Assembly (NCBI RefSeq): GCF_040712315.1
Contig: NC_134020.1
Location: 32,709,751 to 32,773,750, forward strand
Direction: 5' to 3'
DNA: 64,000 nucleotides
Origin: Castanea sativa
Lineage: Eukaryota; Streptophyta; Magnoliopsida; Fagales; Fagaceae
Positions 1 through 10,713 of this stretch are shown here, piece after piece; position 1 is the stretch's first letter; each line of letters begins with the position of its first letter. The translations under genes and the position numbers were made by a program. The notes beneath the pieces are model-generated. The model was not told the origin of the DNA and did not search any database. It saw only the letters and a program-made list of their open reading frames with translations.

Positions 1-623
1 AGTTTGTTGAAATACAAGCCATTGATGTACTTAGCTACTAAAGTCTCTAGTTTAGCAGTAAAAGGAAAATCAAATACAACAAAATCTTCCCTCATGGAGC
101 TACCCCATTTTGCCAGCCAATCCGCTCATTTATTGGCTTCTCTAAACACGTGGGCCACCCTTACTTGAGGAAGCTTGTCTAGGAGATACCTACAGTTAAA
201 TAACAAAGGAGCATAAGCTGAATTAGGATTCCTTTTAGAGCTAATCAGCCCAACAATCACTTTGGCATCAAGTTCTACTTCCAGTAGTTGTATTCTTATG
301 TGATCTGCAAGTCTCAACCCATCTCTCAAAGCCCATAGCTCGGCAATGATGCTTGAGGTGGAACCGATTGATCTTGCATACCCCTTGACCCATGCTCCTT
401 GACTATCTCTAATGATCCCTCCACCCCCTGCCATGCCCGGATCACCAAATGATGCACCATCAGAGTTAAACTTAAACCAACCCTCTCTTGGTTTACTCCA
501 TTCAACTAGAATTACAATCTTTGCAGAAGCTTTTTTTGCTTTGCTCACATAAAAATGATACTCTCTAGCTTGATTGAAACAATCATGAGGCAGGCTTGGG
601 TTGGGAATAGAATTGTCAAACAC
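1..623 (-). pseudogene. LINE ORF2 C-terminal RNase H domain (RVT_3 type)
   Basis: This is the C-terminal RNase H domain of the LINE polyprotein, which would degrade RNA in RNA:DNA hybrids. An FNSDGAS motif supplies the first Asp, AELWALRDGL supplies the Glu, ELDAKVIV supplies another Asp, and HVFREANK matches the HxxREaN end motif of the RVT_3 family. A stop TGA falls directly after REANK where Arg (CGA) is expected; in-frame ADWLAKWGSS-type sequence continues from there to the window edge. The single C-to-T change points to a recently lost frame. The domain call is strong. Confidence 0.88.
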
Positions 624-699
624 AACCTTGTTTCTATTTTTTCAAATAGCCCAAATGGCGAACAAAAAAAAACCATGCTCCATGGAATACCAGCTCTAT

Positions 700-1423
700 G
701 ATTCACATGATTCAAACTATTTGAATGCAGCCGATTCCCCAAATTTCCAGAGAAAGTGTTTATAAGTGCTGGGGGAACCTCAATACTTCTCCAATAATTA
801 CGGGCTAGCTCACAATCACGGAGAAGATGAGCAATGGACTCATCATGAGACCTACAAATAGGACACCATCACAATTTATGCCCCTAGTTGCTAAGATACT
901 CTTAACATGAACACTATTGTGGAAACACAACCAAAGAAACATAATAATTTTAGGTAATATATCAAGTTTCCATATCCATTGCCCCATAAAAGGAGCTCTT
1001 GGAGGGTCATTTTCAATGCTTAGAAGGTAAGCTGAATTTGTGGAAAATTCTCTATCTCTAGAGTATTTCCACATAAGAGAATCCTCTCTATGATCAAATT
1101 CTTGCAATGGAACTGCTTTAATTTTATTTTTAATAAAATTAAAAGGATATTAAATCCCACTTCTATCCATCCACACCTCTTAACTCTTCCACGGTAAGAG
1201 AATTTTCCCTTAAGTTTAGAGGCCCCTAAATCATTTCTCTTAAGGATTCTCCCTTCAGCCATCTATCTAACCATACTTTAGTCCTTGCTCCATTCCCTAC
1301 ACCCCAACAGATTCCACTAGAGAAGATAGGAAAACTTGCTCTAATGGCCTTCCAGTTAGGAGAGGAAGGAAGAGCATCTGGATCCCTAGCTCTCATTCTT
1401 GAGGAGGAGCAGTATTTCTTCAA
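700..1423 (-). pseudogene. LINE ORF2 connector and zf-RVT segment
   Basis: Two short frames bridge the RT and RNase H. At 1226-1423 (minus) there is a GICWGVGNGARTKVWLDRW stretch, the usual C-x-VGNG-x-VW-D-W connector of plant LINEs. At 805-1107 a WKYSRDREFSTNSAY start, a WIWKLDILPKIIMFLW core and an ATRGIN end match the zf-RVT domain. The zinc-binding Cys/His part is broken by a frameshift near 860. Residual sequence with LHSNSLNHVN and a WxxWKxRN-like segment joins it to the RNase H. No separate gene is implied. Confidence 0.75.
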
Positions 1424-1741
1424 GATAACTTAAGTCCATATGGAGTCCTTCTCATGATAAAATCTCTAGTTCAGCTTAGCAAGTAAGGCTAGGCTTTTAG
1501 CTTTGGTTGCTTGTATTCCGAGTCCCCCATCCTTCTTAGGCTTCACAATCTTGCTTCAACCAACAAGATGCAACTTTCTTTTTTTACTTGTGGATCCCCA
1601 TAAAAAATCCCTATTCACTTTATCAAGTTTATCACAAATATGTGCTGGAAGAGCTACCCCTTGCATAATATGATTAGGGATGGCTGGCATGACGGATTTG
1701 ATCAAGACAGCCCTACCTGCTAGGGACAGGAATTTAGCTTT

Positions 1742-2688
1742 TCAATTCGAGATCTTATTTATGACTCTTTCCACCACAAAGTTGTATTGTTTCCTATTTG
1801 CCCCTCTATGCCTTAAAGGGAATCCCAAGTATTTGCCAATGCTACAAGTTTCCTGTATGCCCAGCAGATCGTAAACTTCCATTCTCTCCTCTTCCTTGAA
1901 ATTAGGAAAGAAATATATTCGGGATTTCTCCAAGCTAATCTTTTGACCTGATTTTGAGGAAAATTTATTTAGTACTTCAGAAATAGCACCACTGGCATCA
2001 TGACTCACCTTGCTAAACAAATTATATCATCCACAAAAAGGAGGTGAGAGAATCCCAAATTGTCTCGGGATGCCTTAAGGGGTATCCAAGATCCTTCCAG
2101 GCACTTTTGCTCAATAACATGGCTTAAATATTCCATACAAAAAATAAATATGTATGGAGATAATGGATCTCCTTGCCTTATGCCCCTAGAAGGTTCAAAA
2201 GGTTCAAGCATTCCTCCGTTTATCAACATGGAGATTTTGGTAGATGAGATGCAACTCATAACTACCCGAATCAACATGGGAGGAAAATGAAAAGCCTGTA
2301 ACACTTTATGAATGAAATTCCATTCAATCCTATCATAGGCTTTCTCTAGATCCAATTTAACTGCCATGTACCCCATTTTTCCCTTCTTACCATCTATAGA
2401 ATGGAATAGCTCTTGAGCGATGAGAGCATTATCAAGACCCCTTCTTCTTGGAACAAAGGTGGACTGTACTAGAGAAATCAGATTAGCAAGAAGAGGTCTA
2501 ACACGACCCAAAATAATCTTTGAAATGATTTTATACACAGAATTGCAAAGACTGATAGGCCTATAATCATTTAGGGTCTCAGGGCTTTGGCATTTTAAAA
2601 TCAAGGTAATAAGGGTTTCATTAAGGTAGCTCAGTATGACTCCTTTGGTGAAAACTTCCTTTATCTCGTTGCATACCGAATTCTTCAC
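1742..2688 (-). pseudogene. LINE ORF2 reverse transcriptase domain
   Basis: This is a non-LTR reverse transcriptase that would copy element RNA at a nicked target. The frame at 2005-2688 carries NDYRPISLCN, KLDLEKAYDRIEW (first catalytic Asp), GIRQGDPLSPYIF and FVDDI, where most plant LINEs have F/YADD, so Ala is replaced by Val next to the catalytic Asp pair. The frame at 1742-2020 continues with SGQKISLEKSRIYF and KYLGFPL, the typical post-palm region, after a frameshift near 2010. There is a degraded linker upstream (2690-2999). Family assignment is very secure; function is lost. Confidence 0.92.
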
Positions 2689-2689
2689 A

Positions 2690-3519
2690 TCTGCCCAGAA
2701 ATGCTAAAAGAACCCCACATGTAATCCATCCAGGTCAGGGGCTTTAAAAGCTTTAAGAGACCATAGACCAGCCCTTATTTCATCTTCTGTTACTTCAGTA
2801 CCAATTCTAGTGCTATCCCCCTTTGATAAAAAATAATAGGCAAATTTTGAGACATCGAGATAATTGGGGAAAAGGAGAATTCGGTGGAGTACAGTTTTTG
2901 AAATCCAGATTTAATAGGATCCTTAATCTCCAAATCATTGAGAATCCAGTTCCCAACAGAATCTTTAATGCATCTTATTTTATTTCTGTGCCGTCTCACT
3001 TCAATAGTAACATGAAAAAACGAAGTGTTGTGATCCCTAAAATTGGCTGCATTTTATCTCGACTTAAGAGCCCAATGCTCCTCTTCCTAGAGCAAGATAA
3101 GAGAATATTCCTCAATTAACTTTTTTCCAAATCCAACAAGAAGTCATTAGGGTTTTCAGCCAAAGCTTTTTGAGCACCATTTAATCTGGCAAGGACTCTT
3201 CTCTTCCTAGTAAACAAATTTCCAAACACTTCAGCGTTCCATTTTTTTTTTTTTTTTTTGCTCTGCTAGCAAAGTCTTAAATGGCTGTATGTTTGCTTCT
3301 ATTCTCTAGCCATGCTTGCTGCACCAGTGAGGGAAACTCCGGATTCAGTAACCACATTTTATGGAATTGAAACGGTTTAATGAGTTGACTAACATCTTGC
3401 CTATATAACTCCAAAAGAATTGGGCAATGATTTGACCAAATTCTAGGCAGGTGAGTCATAGTGGCATCAGTATATAGGGTTCGCCAAGTTGGGTTGGCGA
3501 AACATCTATCAATTCTTTC
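2690..3519 (-). pseudogene. LINE endonuclease C-terminal part and linker
   Basis: This lies on the RT side of the inserted LTR. Just below 3520 the minus strand reads an ERIDRCFANPTWR segment followed by LPRIWSNHCPILL. Plant LINE endonucleases have an RLDR...SDH-x-P signature here, so the catalytic Asp of SDH is replaced by Asn. The frame then passes through WLLNPEFPSLVQQAW and, after stops, a segment at 2790-2999 with IKDSVGNWI and SGFQKLYSTEF, the usual linker before RT. It matches up with 4540-5229 once the solo LTR is disregarded. Confidence 0.82.
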
Positions 3520-3524
3520 TAATA

Positions 3525-4534
3525 TGATAGGCCAAAAACGTATTGACCCCTTGTGATAAATTAATTTATTAATTAGTCAAGTTAATTAATTAATCCAATT
3601 AACATGCAAAACGCGTGGTAGCACAAACAAATCACCAAATAACTAAATGCAGCAGAAATTAAATTTGACACGGGTGATTTGTTTACGAATGAGAAAAACC
3701 ATCGAGGCAAAACTCCACCGGGAGATTTTAAGGTCACCACTCCTGAGAATCCACTATTAACAAAACAATCGGTTACAAGTAAAGAATTCCCAGTACTTTC
3801 TACCAACCTACAGTTGAACCCTTACCTCAATTCCCAATTGAACTTGTTCTGTAGTGACTATCTCTCCTTTTGACGCACGGCTCCTAGTATGTGACTAATC
3901 AATTGCGCGGATCCTAGTACGCGACTTCAATCATCAACTTAAGAAAGATGTTGACTTCCAAGTTCTTCGTCTCATCCTCACAATGAAGAACAAGAAGATG
4001 CTTGGTTGCAAAACCTTACGGTGCACAAACACAGAAACTTCTTCACAAAAGAGATGAACTAGGGCAAACTTTGTCTCCGGTCACAAATAGCTTTTGCAAC
4101 TTGCGCTCTCTACTATGTAACCAGATACGACCCTTAAAATAATCCTTTTATATATCTAGGGTTGTTAGAAAAGAAGGCTCAAAGACATATCTACTGATTG
4201 GAATCAAAACAGAACTGAAATTCTATTTGTCTTAAACCTTGACAGATAGAGGTGTCGAGAAGCTGTCGAGCAGCTGTTGAGCCACGGGGTTGAAACAGCT
4301 TTTTAAGCTCAATAGATGCTAACTATCGAGATTTAATGACAAGCACTTCTTCAGCTTGTTTCTTGAACAGACTTGCATGGCTTTAACACTTGATCTTGAA
4401 ACATTGTTCCTTGAAGTATTAAACACATCCTAAATCTACCCAAATACAAGCAAAGTGCATTTTGTCAAAGGATTAGCCAATTACATAAAAGAATGACATA
4501 TGTTCTTAACAAGTGAACCACATATGTCCTAACA
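3525..4534 (-). mobile_element. Solo LTR (family A), perfect 5-bp TSD
   Basis: A 1,010-bp element sits inside the LINE endonuclease. On the minus strand it begins TGTTAGGACATATGTG and ends GGCCTATCA, so it has TG...CA ends. The 5-mer TAATA occurs immediately outside both ends (3520-3524 and 4535-4539), a perfect target duplication. It has no coding capacity. Related copies are at 47473-48493 (opposite orientation) and 50268-51238 (same orientation). The third copy abuts a polypurine tract, which identifies the family as an LTR and this copy as a solo LTR left by recombination. Confidence 0.92.
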
Positions 4535-4539
4535 TAATA

Positions 4540-5229
4540 TAAGGTCAATGATGGGCCTACAATTCGTCCAAGAGTATTTTGGGCCTACAAAGCCCAAATC
4601 TAGCATATTGCATTCATCCAGACACTCTTTGAACTCTAGTGCTCTATTAAGATTGACACTACTCCCACCAAACTTATCATCCCTACTTAGCACTTCATTG
4701 AAGTCCCCCAACATGAGCCAAGGGAGATTATGGAGCTGACTTACAATTTTTAAATTATTCCAAAGAATTTTCCTTTCGACCATTCTAGGACTAGCATAAA
4801 TAGTTGAAATATGTCAAGATAAATTAGAGGAACGCACCTTAACAGTTACATGAATTTCCTGCTCCGTAGTTGAAAGCAGGATTACCTCCACATATTCCAT
4901 CTTCCAGAGAATCTAGAGTCCTCCAGCATATCCAATTGTATCAGTGACAATGCTTCCATCAAACGACAGATCTTCTATAATTTTTTTTTTGCCTTGTCAC
5001 CCCCCACCCTTGTCTTCGTTAACACCATAATAGAAGGTTGGTGATTGACAGCCATTTCAAAAATTCTTCTTTTGATATCCGCATTCAATGCTCCTCTGCA
5101 ATTCCACAGCAAAATATTCATTCTAACAAACTGACCCAAAGGAACCTCAATCTCCATAGGATTAATATTCATTACAACTGCTTCCACCATACTCCATCCC
5201 ATCCTCCTCAGTATATCCTTGGATCCCAT
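4540..5229 (-). pseudogene. LINE endonuclease N-terminal half
   Basis: This is the N-terminal half of the apurinic/apyrimidinic-type endonuclease that nicks target DNA. It contains MNILLWNCRGALNADIKRR at the start of the domain and, after a degraded stretch, LPWLMLGDFNEVLSRDDKFGG, the GDFNE motif. The expected ETR triplet reads KTR, so the metal-binding Glu seems lost. The frame breaks near 4970. The rest of the domain resumes beyond the solo LTR at 3520. It is part of the same element, not a host gene. Confidence 0.85.
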
Positions 5230-5781
5230 CTAATATGGTTTCCATATCATCATACATTTCAGGATGCCTACTATGTCCTCCGTGCAACATAGGAGTACAT
5301 TGCATCTCTGTACAGGGGCAAGAATTTGGATGAGCTTCAGAGATGGGTGATTTCCCATATGAGTCGTGACTGCTCCTCTGAAATCCACCAGCTTCCTTTC
5401 TTAGATGATCCAACCTAATTCGTCCTAATGGGGCATAACTGATGGCCGCTGCTGCTTGCTCAGCTCCTCTAATGCCTCCATCGAGATCACTGGAATATCT
5501 GTGAGGAACTTCCACCATGGGTTGGGTGTGAGGTTTCAAGCAGGTTGGTCCAATGCAAGGTTCCTTGATCTGCTGCTCGTTGGGGTTAAGGGAAAAATGT
5601 GCTGCCACGCTTGCCCCAATTCCTCCTCGAACCAACCCGGCATTTTTGTCGGATTAGCTCTAATCTGTGCGATCACCTCTTCCAGAATTACCACAATTCT
5701 GTTCCGATACCACATGGCCCAACCGGATTGAGGAATTAGGTTCACTCCCGAGAAAAACCCTTCCATTCTCGAGCTCATCAC
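5162..5781 (-). pseudogene. LINE 5' linker remnant
   Basis: Two overlapping minus-strand frames lie upstream of the endonuclease. One carries a C-P-C...C motif followed by MLHGGHSRHPEMYD; the other an N-terminal segment with WFEEELGQAW. In plant LINEs a gag-like region with a CCHC knuckle precedes the endonuclease, and this is best read as its eroded remainder. The evidence is positional rather than a clear domain match. Confidence 0.45.
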
Positions 5782-5848
5782 TCCCTACACCCTCACTTTT
5801 TCCTCCCAAGCTTGATGATACGAAGTGCTTTTGAACTTTGGAACCGTT

Positions 5849-6519
5849 AGGGTGTGTTTGGTTGGAGTGAAAATAAGGAATATGGAAAATAGAGCGAGAA
5901 AAATAAGATGAAAAATGACATTTTTTACTGTTTGGTTGAGAAGGGGAGGGGGAGAGAAAAGTGGTGGGGCCTACAAGTTTTTTCTCTTCTCCCTTCAAAA
6001 TATCATATCTCCAAGTTGGAGAGAAAATTGGAGTGAAAGGTAAGAAATTTTATTTGACAAAACTGCCCTACTTTTCTGAGTTTTTTTTTCCATGGTAATG
6101 CTGGGTTTTTTTTTTTTTCCTCTTTTGAATTTTTCACGTTGGTTTTTCTTTGCGCCTTGTTTTATCTTTTGTTTGGTCAAGTGGTGGGTTCTATTTTTAT
6201 ATCTTTTTTTCTTAATTTTTAATTTAATTATTTTTTAAGAAAACATTTTTAGATAATTTTTTATACTATTTTTTTTAAAATTTTCACTTTTATTTATACA
6301 CAATTTTTTTAAAAAAGTGTAATGTATTACTTTCTATTTTAATTAAGAAAAACATGAGGATAGATTTATTAAAATCTTATTTTCAACTAAACTAAAAAAA
6401 ATTTCTTCTCTTTATTTTTTTACTCTCTTAATCAAACACAATAAAAAAAAATTAAAATTTTTTTCACCATCTCTATTTTTTACTCTTCATTTTTTCATCC
6501 CCATATAAACAGACCTTTA
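5849..6519. mobile_element. MITE, hAT-like termini (long form)
   Basis: A non-coding AT-rich block starts AGGGTGTGTTTGGTTGGAG and ends ATATAAACAGACCT, so the ends are roughly inverted copies. Such AGGGTSTGTTTGG ends are common in plant hAT-type MITEs. I could not find a convincing 8-bp target duplication. The interior has poly-A/T runs and no open frame worth calling. Confidence 0.5.
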
Positions 6520-6530
6520 CAGTACTCTTA

Positions 6531-6796
6531 AGTGGAGTTTGGATAGCGCGTCTACGTTTTGTGCTGCGTTTTCAGTTTTTTTTTTTTTTTTTTTTTTTTT
6601 CCCCAGCCGCAGTTGTTGACCAAGTCTTCCGTGAACAGTGCACTCGTGCACTGTTTACGGACCCATAAATTTTATTTTTTAACAACTTTTTTATTAAAAA
6701 TAGGTCCCGCAGTACTATTCATACATTTTAAAATTATTTTGCTACAATATTTTCAATTTTTAATTTTCAATAATAAATTCTATCCAAACAGACCCT
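6531..6796. mobile_element. MITE family M1, copy 1
   Basis: The left end has GAGTTTGGATAGCGCG and the right end CTATCCAAACAGACCC, an imperfect terminal inverted repeat. The core has a GAACAGTGCACTCGTGCACTG-like hairpin followed by TTATTAAAAATAGGTCCC and TTATTTTGCTACA. Related copies are at 8973-9186, 41421-41710 and 42441-42718. It is non-coding. The class (hAT-like) is inferred from the ends. Confidence 0.65.
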
Positions 6797-6849
6797 TGAT
6801 GCTCAGATTTTTATTACTTTTGAGTTTATTTTTCTGATGGGTCTTGTAA

Positions 6850-7038
6850 TTAATCCCATCCGTCCCTATATAAGTCTGAATTTTTCCACTGCAACACGGC
6901 ATGCTCACTGCTCAAGGCGTCCTGGCAGACTTCCATTTCATTCTCGTCTGCCGCGCTAGCTGTCCTCTGCAGATTTTGCGCTGCCATAGCACCCAAATTA
7001 CCCATAACCGAGTCAGCCAAGCCCCCCAGAGTCATCAT
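6850..7038 (-). other. Unassigned small minus-strand ORF
   Basis: A 62-codon frame starting MMTLGGLADSVMGNLGAM lies in a stretch richer in G+C than its surroundings and ends at TAA near 6850. It looks more like coding DNA than the flanks do, but I recognise no family. It may be an exon remnant or chance. Confidence 0.2.
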
Positions 7039-7040
7039 CT

Positions 7041-8199
7041 GTAATCTTTACCACTTCTCGAGGTTGAAAAACAAAGTTTAGAGGGGACACGTGCAAGCTA
7101 AGGGCCTGACTAGCTCCTTGGCTCTTAACACTGCAACTCCATTAAATGGCAAAAAAAATCCATTAAATACCCACTTTGACCAAATATGTTTTGGGCTGTT
7201 TCTTCTCTCCTTCACTTTCTCTCTCTATTAATAACTCTGTTATCTTTTATTTTCCTCTCTCCTTAAGCTTCTATCTCAAAACTTTTGGATGTGCAATTGC
7301 TTCTTCTCATTTTTGTTGAAGCCTCGCACTGCCGATTCTTTACCCCACTCTCTCTTTCTCTCTGCAAACACACTTGTAACCGTATCAGTGATACCACTGT
7401 CATTTTCTTTACAAGCTGGGTTGAGAGTGGTTTTGATGGTTGCGCCACCGATTTCCGGTTTTTGATGCATATTTTTTAAATTTCCGATTTTCGAAGAGAA
7501 CCGGGCAAGATTGAGATACGGTTTCCGGTTTTTAAAACCATGGAACCACTACCCGCTAGGTACCCCATAGGTGATTCTGTAGCCATGGCCTCTCACTTTC
7601 TCTATGGCATCCCATTTCCCTAAACTTCTACTTTTACACACCCCAACCATGGCTGCACGCTTTGCAGTGACTGCCTAATCCCGGGAGGGCTTGTTTTCGA
7701 CTATGTCATGGGGGTCTGGGACCCACCCGATAACAGCAATCTCGGTATGATGTGTAGTGCGCGGGTTACCGGCCGGTGCACTGTACAGAGATTACTTCTC
7801 TTGGAATGGAAGGATTTGGAAAGACTATCATTTCTGGTAAGAAATCAATAAAGTGAAGTTTGTTTAGATTTTAAAAAAAAAAAAGAGAATAAAAAAAAAT
7901 CTAGAAAACATTGAAAAAAAGAATTTTTTTAAGAATAGTTTATTAACATTTATTTATGGTTGTAGTTTCAGAAATGAGACAATTATAGCGACAAGACTAG
8001 ACTATTACTGTGTGATTGAAAGGTTGAGATTGAATTGCTAATCTCAATAGATTTCTTTGATTCTCTTAAAAAAAATCTTAAAAGAGTACACTCTGGGGGC
8101 GATTTTTTTTTTTATATTTATAAAATGCTATTTTTTCAGATCAGTTAATATATGCGTTTAAGGGTATACACTAACAAATTTGTTTTTAAAAAAAAAAAA
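7041..8199. other. Unassigned intergenic block
   Basis: No gene can be supported. It holds a CT-rich leader-like segment (7200-7370), a G+C-rich patch with GGTTACCGGCCGGTGCACTG (around 7766) and then AT-rich sequence with poly-A runs. A plus-strand frame around 7660-7850 is open for about 60 codons but matches nothing I know. Confidence 0.3.
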
Positions 8200-8515
8200 A
8201 AAATTTATTTGGAGTCGAAAAAGTTGTCAAATATTTTTTCAGTAGTACATTATTTTTAAGTTTATTTTAATGTCTCTGTAATCTTGAAATAGGATATTTG
8301 ATGTAGAATATATTGGAAAATGTTGTAGTCAAATAAAAATAAATAAAAAATAGGTTTTAGCATGTCAAAATAGCATTTTGTATAGCACAGATAATGCTAG
8401 TTTTCTACAAAAATTAGGAGTATATCATGGACTCTTGCACTCTCTCAACGAACTTTCTCCATGGAAAATATTTTTAATTTGGCCACAAATTAACAGAGAA
8501 TTATGTGTAGTAATG
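8200..8515. repeat. Third, partial copy of the inverted-duplication repeat
   Basis: The segment with TCAAAATAGCATTTTGTATAG, ATCATGGACTCTTGCAC, TTGGCCACAAATTAACAGAG and TTATGTGTAGTAA closely matches 62080-62350 in the same orientation and 18556-18790 in the reverse orientation. It ends at the exact TAA where the two other copies carry an inserted MITE, so this copy lacks the MITE. It is non-coding. Confidence 0.75.
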
Positions 8516-8972
8516 AGCAAGGTTTTGAATCCTGTACGATCCAAGTCAGTAAAAAGGGAACCATTCATCAAGATGGTTCTCTAATCTCAAACTGGTCTAT
8601 GCACAAAAAGTAGTGAACAGTGAGAGCACAAAAAGTAGTGAACAGTGAGAACCGAAGTTGAACTACCTGAGTTTAAAAACCGTGGGCGATTTCTGCAATT
8701 TAGTTCAAAGCTTAAAAAAAAGTACCTACCGTAATAACAAGTACCGGCCAAAATGGCCAAATATCACTGTTGGTTAAAATTAAAGTTTTTATCACCGTTT
8801 GAGAAATCTTTAGCAATTTATCATATTTTTAAAACTCAAGTTTCAAAAATTTGAATTCCATACAAAATGCTGCTGACGTAGATTATTTTAATTAAAAATC
8901 ATCCTGGACTCTTTGGCTAGTTAATTTTATGCTGTTCCCTTAAAAAAAAAAAAAAAATTCTTGGGAACTTTT
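8516..8972. other. Non-coding block with 25-bp duplication
   Basis: There is a short tandem duplication of AAAAAGTAGTGAACAGTGAG at about 8606-8650, then AT-rich sequence without open frames. No gene is seen. Confidence 0.4.
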
Positions 8973-9186
8973 GAGGGTGTTTGGGATCCACTTAAATTTT
9001 TCACTTTTTTATTTTTTTACTGCAGGGGACAAGTGTGCAGTGCGTGTACTGTACACATATTATTTATATACTTTTTTATCAATTTTTTATTAAAAATAAG
9101 TTCAGCATTATTATTTACACATTTAAAATTATTTTGCTACACTCATTTTCAATTTTCAACAATAAATTCTATTTAAACAAACTATT
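8973..9186. mobile_element. MITE family M1, diverged copy
   Basis: It starts near GAGGGTGTTTGGGATCC and ends near TCTATTTAAACAAACT. The core keeps GTACTGTACACAT, TTATTAAAAATAAG, ACACATTTAAAATTATTTTG and CAATAAATTCTAT in the same order as the copy at 6531-6796. It is non-coding and more decayed than the others. Confidence 0.55.
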
Positions 9187-9351
9187 TATCTACCACTCAA
9201 AAACTTTCCCATTACTCTTTTAGGGCAAGTCTCATGAAAATTTTTACCAAGAAAAGTCTCATGGAAAATGAATGATTCAGTGAAGTATTCTGAACATGCG
9301 TAAAGATGGTATCTTTGGGCAAACAGTTCCCCAAATCCAATGGCATGAAAA

Positions 9352-9450
9352 CAAAAAAAAATCCGGATTTATGTCACCGAAAACGAGGCCACCGACTCTT
9401 CAAGTAGTGAAGATGAAGAAACGCCAATTGTTAGCAATAATGCGTTTTGA
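9352..9450 (+). pseudogene. CRF/ERF-type domain fragment
   Basis: A short plus-strand frame reads KIRIYVTENEATDSSSSEDE before a TGA at 9450. Cytokinin response factors and related AP2/ERF proteins carry a CRF domain with a basic-R-I-x-V followed by ATDSSS and an acidic run, and this fits well. No AP2 DNA-binding domain follows, and upstream sequence is in another frame across an A-run. I read it as a gene fragment, not a working gene. The family call rests on about 25 residues only. Confidence 0.45.
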
Positions 9451-9652
9451 AGAATGAACAAGTAAAAATGATTTTGTTCATGAGTGCACTAATATTAACG
9501 TCTTTGATGTGGTGAGATATAAATTATTTTATAAAAGTTTTTACTGCTGATATAAATAGAAAAGTAATATTAATAATAGGTTTAAAGTAAAATTACATCA
9601 AATTTTCAGCGCTTGTTAAATATTAAATATTACAAAATAAATTTTTTAGAAG

Positions 9653-9844
9653 TTGGATGCCAAAATTTTTAAACATCCTCGCGAGAATGCACTAACGAAC
9701 ACAAAGGGAAACAAGGTCCTATTTGTTGAAGCTGAAAAGGACTTTGTAGACTTCCTTTTTAACTTTCTTTTTCTGCGAGTAAGAACTGTAATTCACCTAT
9801 TGACCAGGAATAGTGTGTTGGGTTCCAAGGCAATTTGTTTGTGA
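9653..9844 (+). pseudogene. DUF674 family fragment
   Basis: The frame holds KVLFVEAEKDFVDFLFNFL and RTVIHLLTRNSVLGS. DUF674 proteins (a plant family of unknown function) begin with a DTK-x-KVLFAEAGKDFVDFL...GTVIRLLT segment, so this is their N-terminal part. It ends at a TGA at 9842-9844, and the Harbinger element inserted 15 bp downstream. Nothing after the transposon (16470 on) continues the family. It is probably a truncated pseudogene. Confidence 0.65.
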
Positions 9845-10593
9845 GCATTTAAACTCTTAGAGCAACCCCAGATTAACTAAAATTTTGTAAAATAAAAAAG
9901 TATAATTTTTACATATTTTATGTAACAAATCACCCACATTAATGGGTGTATAAATGGGCAAATATAAGAAATCTTTTAAATAAGCTATAGTATTCGTGTA
10001 TATTTACACGGGACTGTAGTCTAGTTATTCAATTTTTTAATATTATTTGTACAGTGTAAAAATTATTTTTGCTCTTTTTTTTCTCTCTCCTCTCACTGAG
10101 CAACGCCACGCCGCTCACAAGTCTTAGCTCTTTTCTTTTCCGCCTTTCATTCTTGAGCTATTCCTTTCATCTTCTCTCTTTTTTTGCTTCTTATTTTTGT
10201 TCATTCTCATCACCACGGGAAGCAAAATGTGATCGGTTTGGGGGGGTTTTGCAGCCACACTCATCTTCTTTATTGACAGAATTTGGGGCTAATTTCTCTA
10301 CGAAGGTATGAGTTTTTCTCATTAAGATTTTAGGGTTTTTTGGGAGTTTCTCTAAACTAATTATTTTTAGGGTTTCTTAGGAGTTTCTTGTTTTAGATTT
10401 TTTTGGTTTGGGTTTTTTTTTTAGGGATTTCTCGGAGCACATCCTGTTTTTGGACTGATTGAATAGAGAGAGATATTTTAGTGGAAATGGGTTTTTGGAC
10501 TGATTGAACAGAGAGAGAGAGAGATATTCCAATGGAAATGGGTTCTTGGGTTCTTGGATTGACCCATGACTGAACTCTTTTAAAGACCGTAGC

Positions 10594-10713
10594 TTTATAT
10601 TAAGTTTCCTTTTTCTTTTCTTTTTTGGCCTCTATGTATTTGTTTATAAATATTTTATATTAAGTTTCCTTTTTCTTTTCTTTTTTGGCCTCTATGTATT
10701 TGTTTATAAATAT
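10594..10713 (+). repeat. Exact 60-bp tandem duplication
   Basis: Two adjacent 60-bp units containing TTATATTAAGTTTCC and TTTGGCCTCTATGTATTTG appear identical. They lie in the leader intron of the Harbinger ORF1 gene. The lack of differences suggests a recent slippage or duplication. Confidence 0.9.

Larger units (their letters stand above)
1..5848 (-). mobile_element. L1-type LINE retrotransposon, 5'-truncated and decayed
   Basis: Read on the minus strand, the order is apurinic endonuclease, reverse transcriptase, zf-RVT and a plant-type RNase H, which is the ORF2 layout of plant L1 LINEs. The coding parts lie in several frames with stops, so the copy is dead. It is split by a solo LTR at 3525-4534. 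The upstream end fades near 5848, where a MITE begins; no complete ORF1 is visible, only a Cys-containing linker at 5162-5781. The downstream end runs off the window at base 1, so the 3' UTR and poly(A) are not seen. The family assignment is secure; the exact 5' end is not. Confidence 0.9.

Noticed and set aside
5456..5731. 91-codon plus-strand frame
   Set aside because: It is a shadow of the LINE on the other strand.
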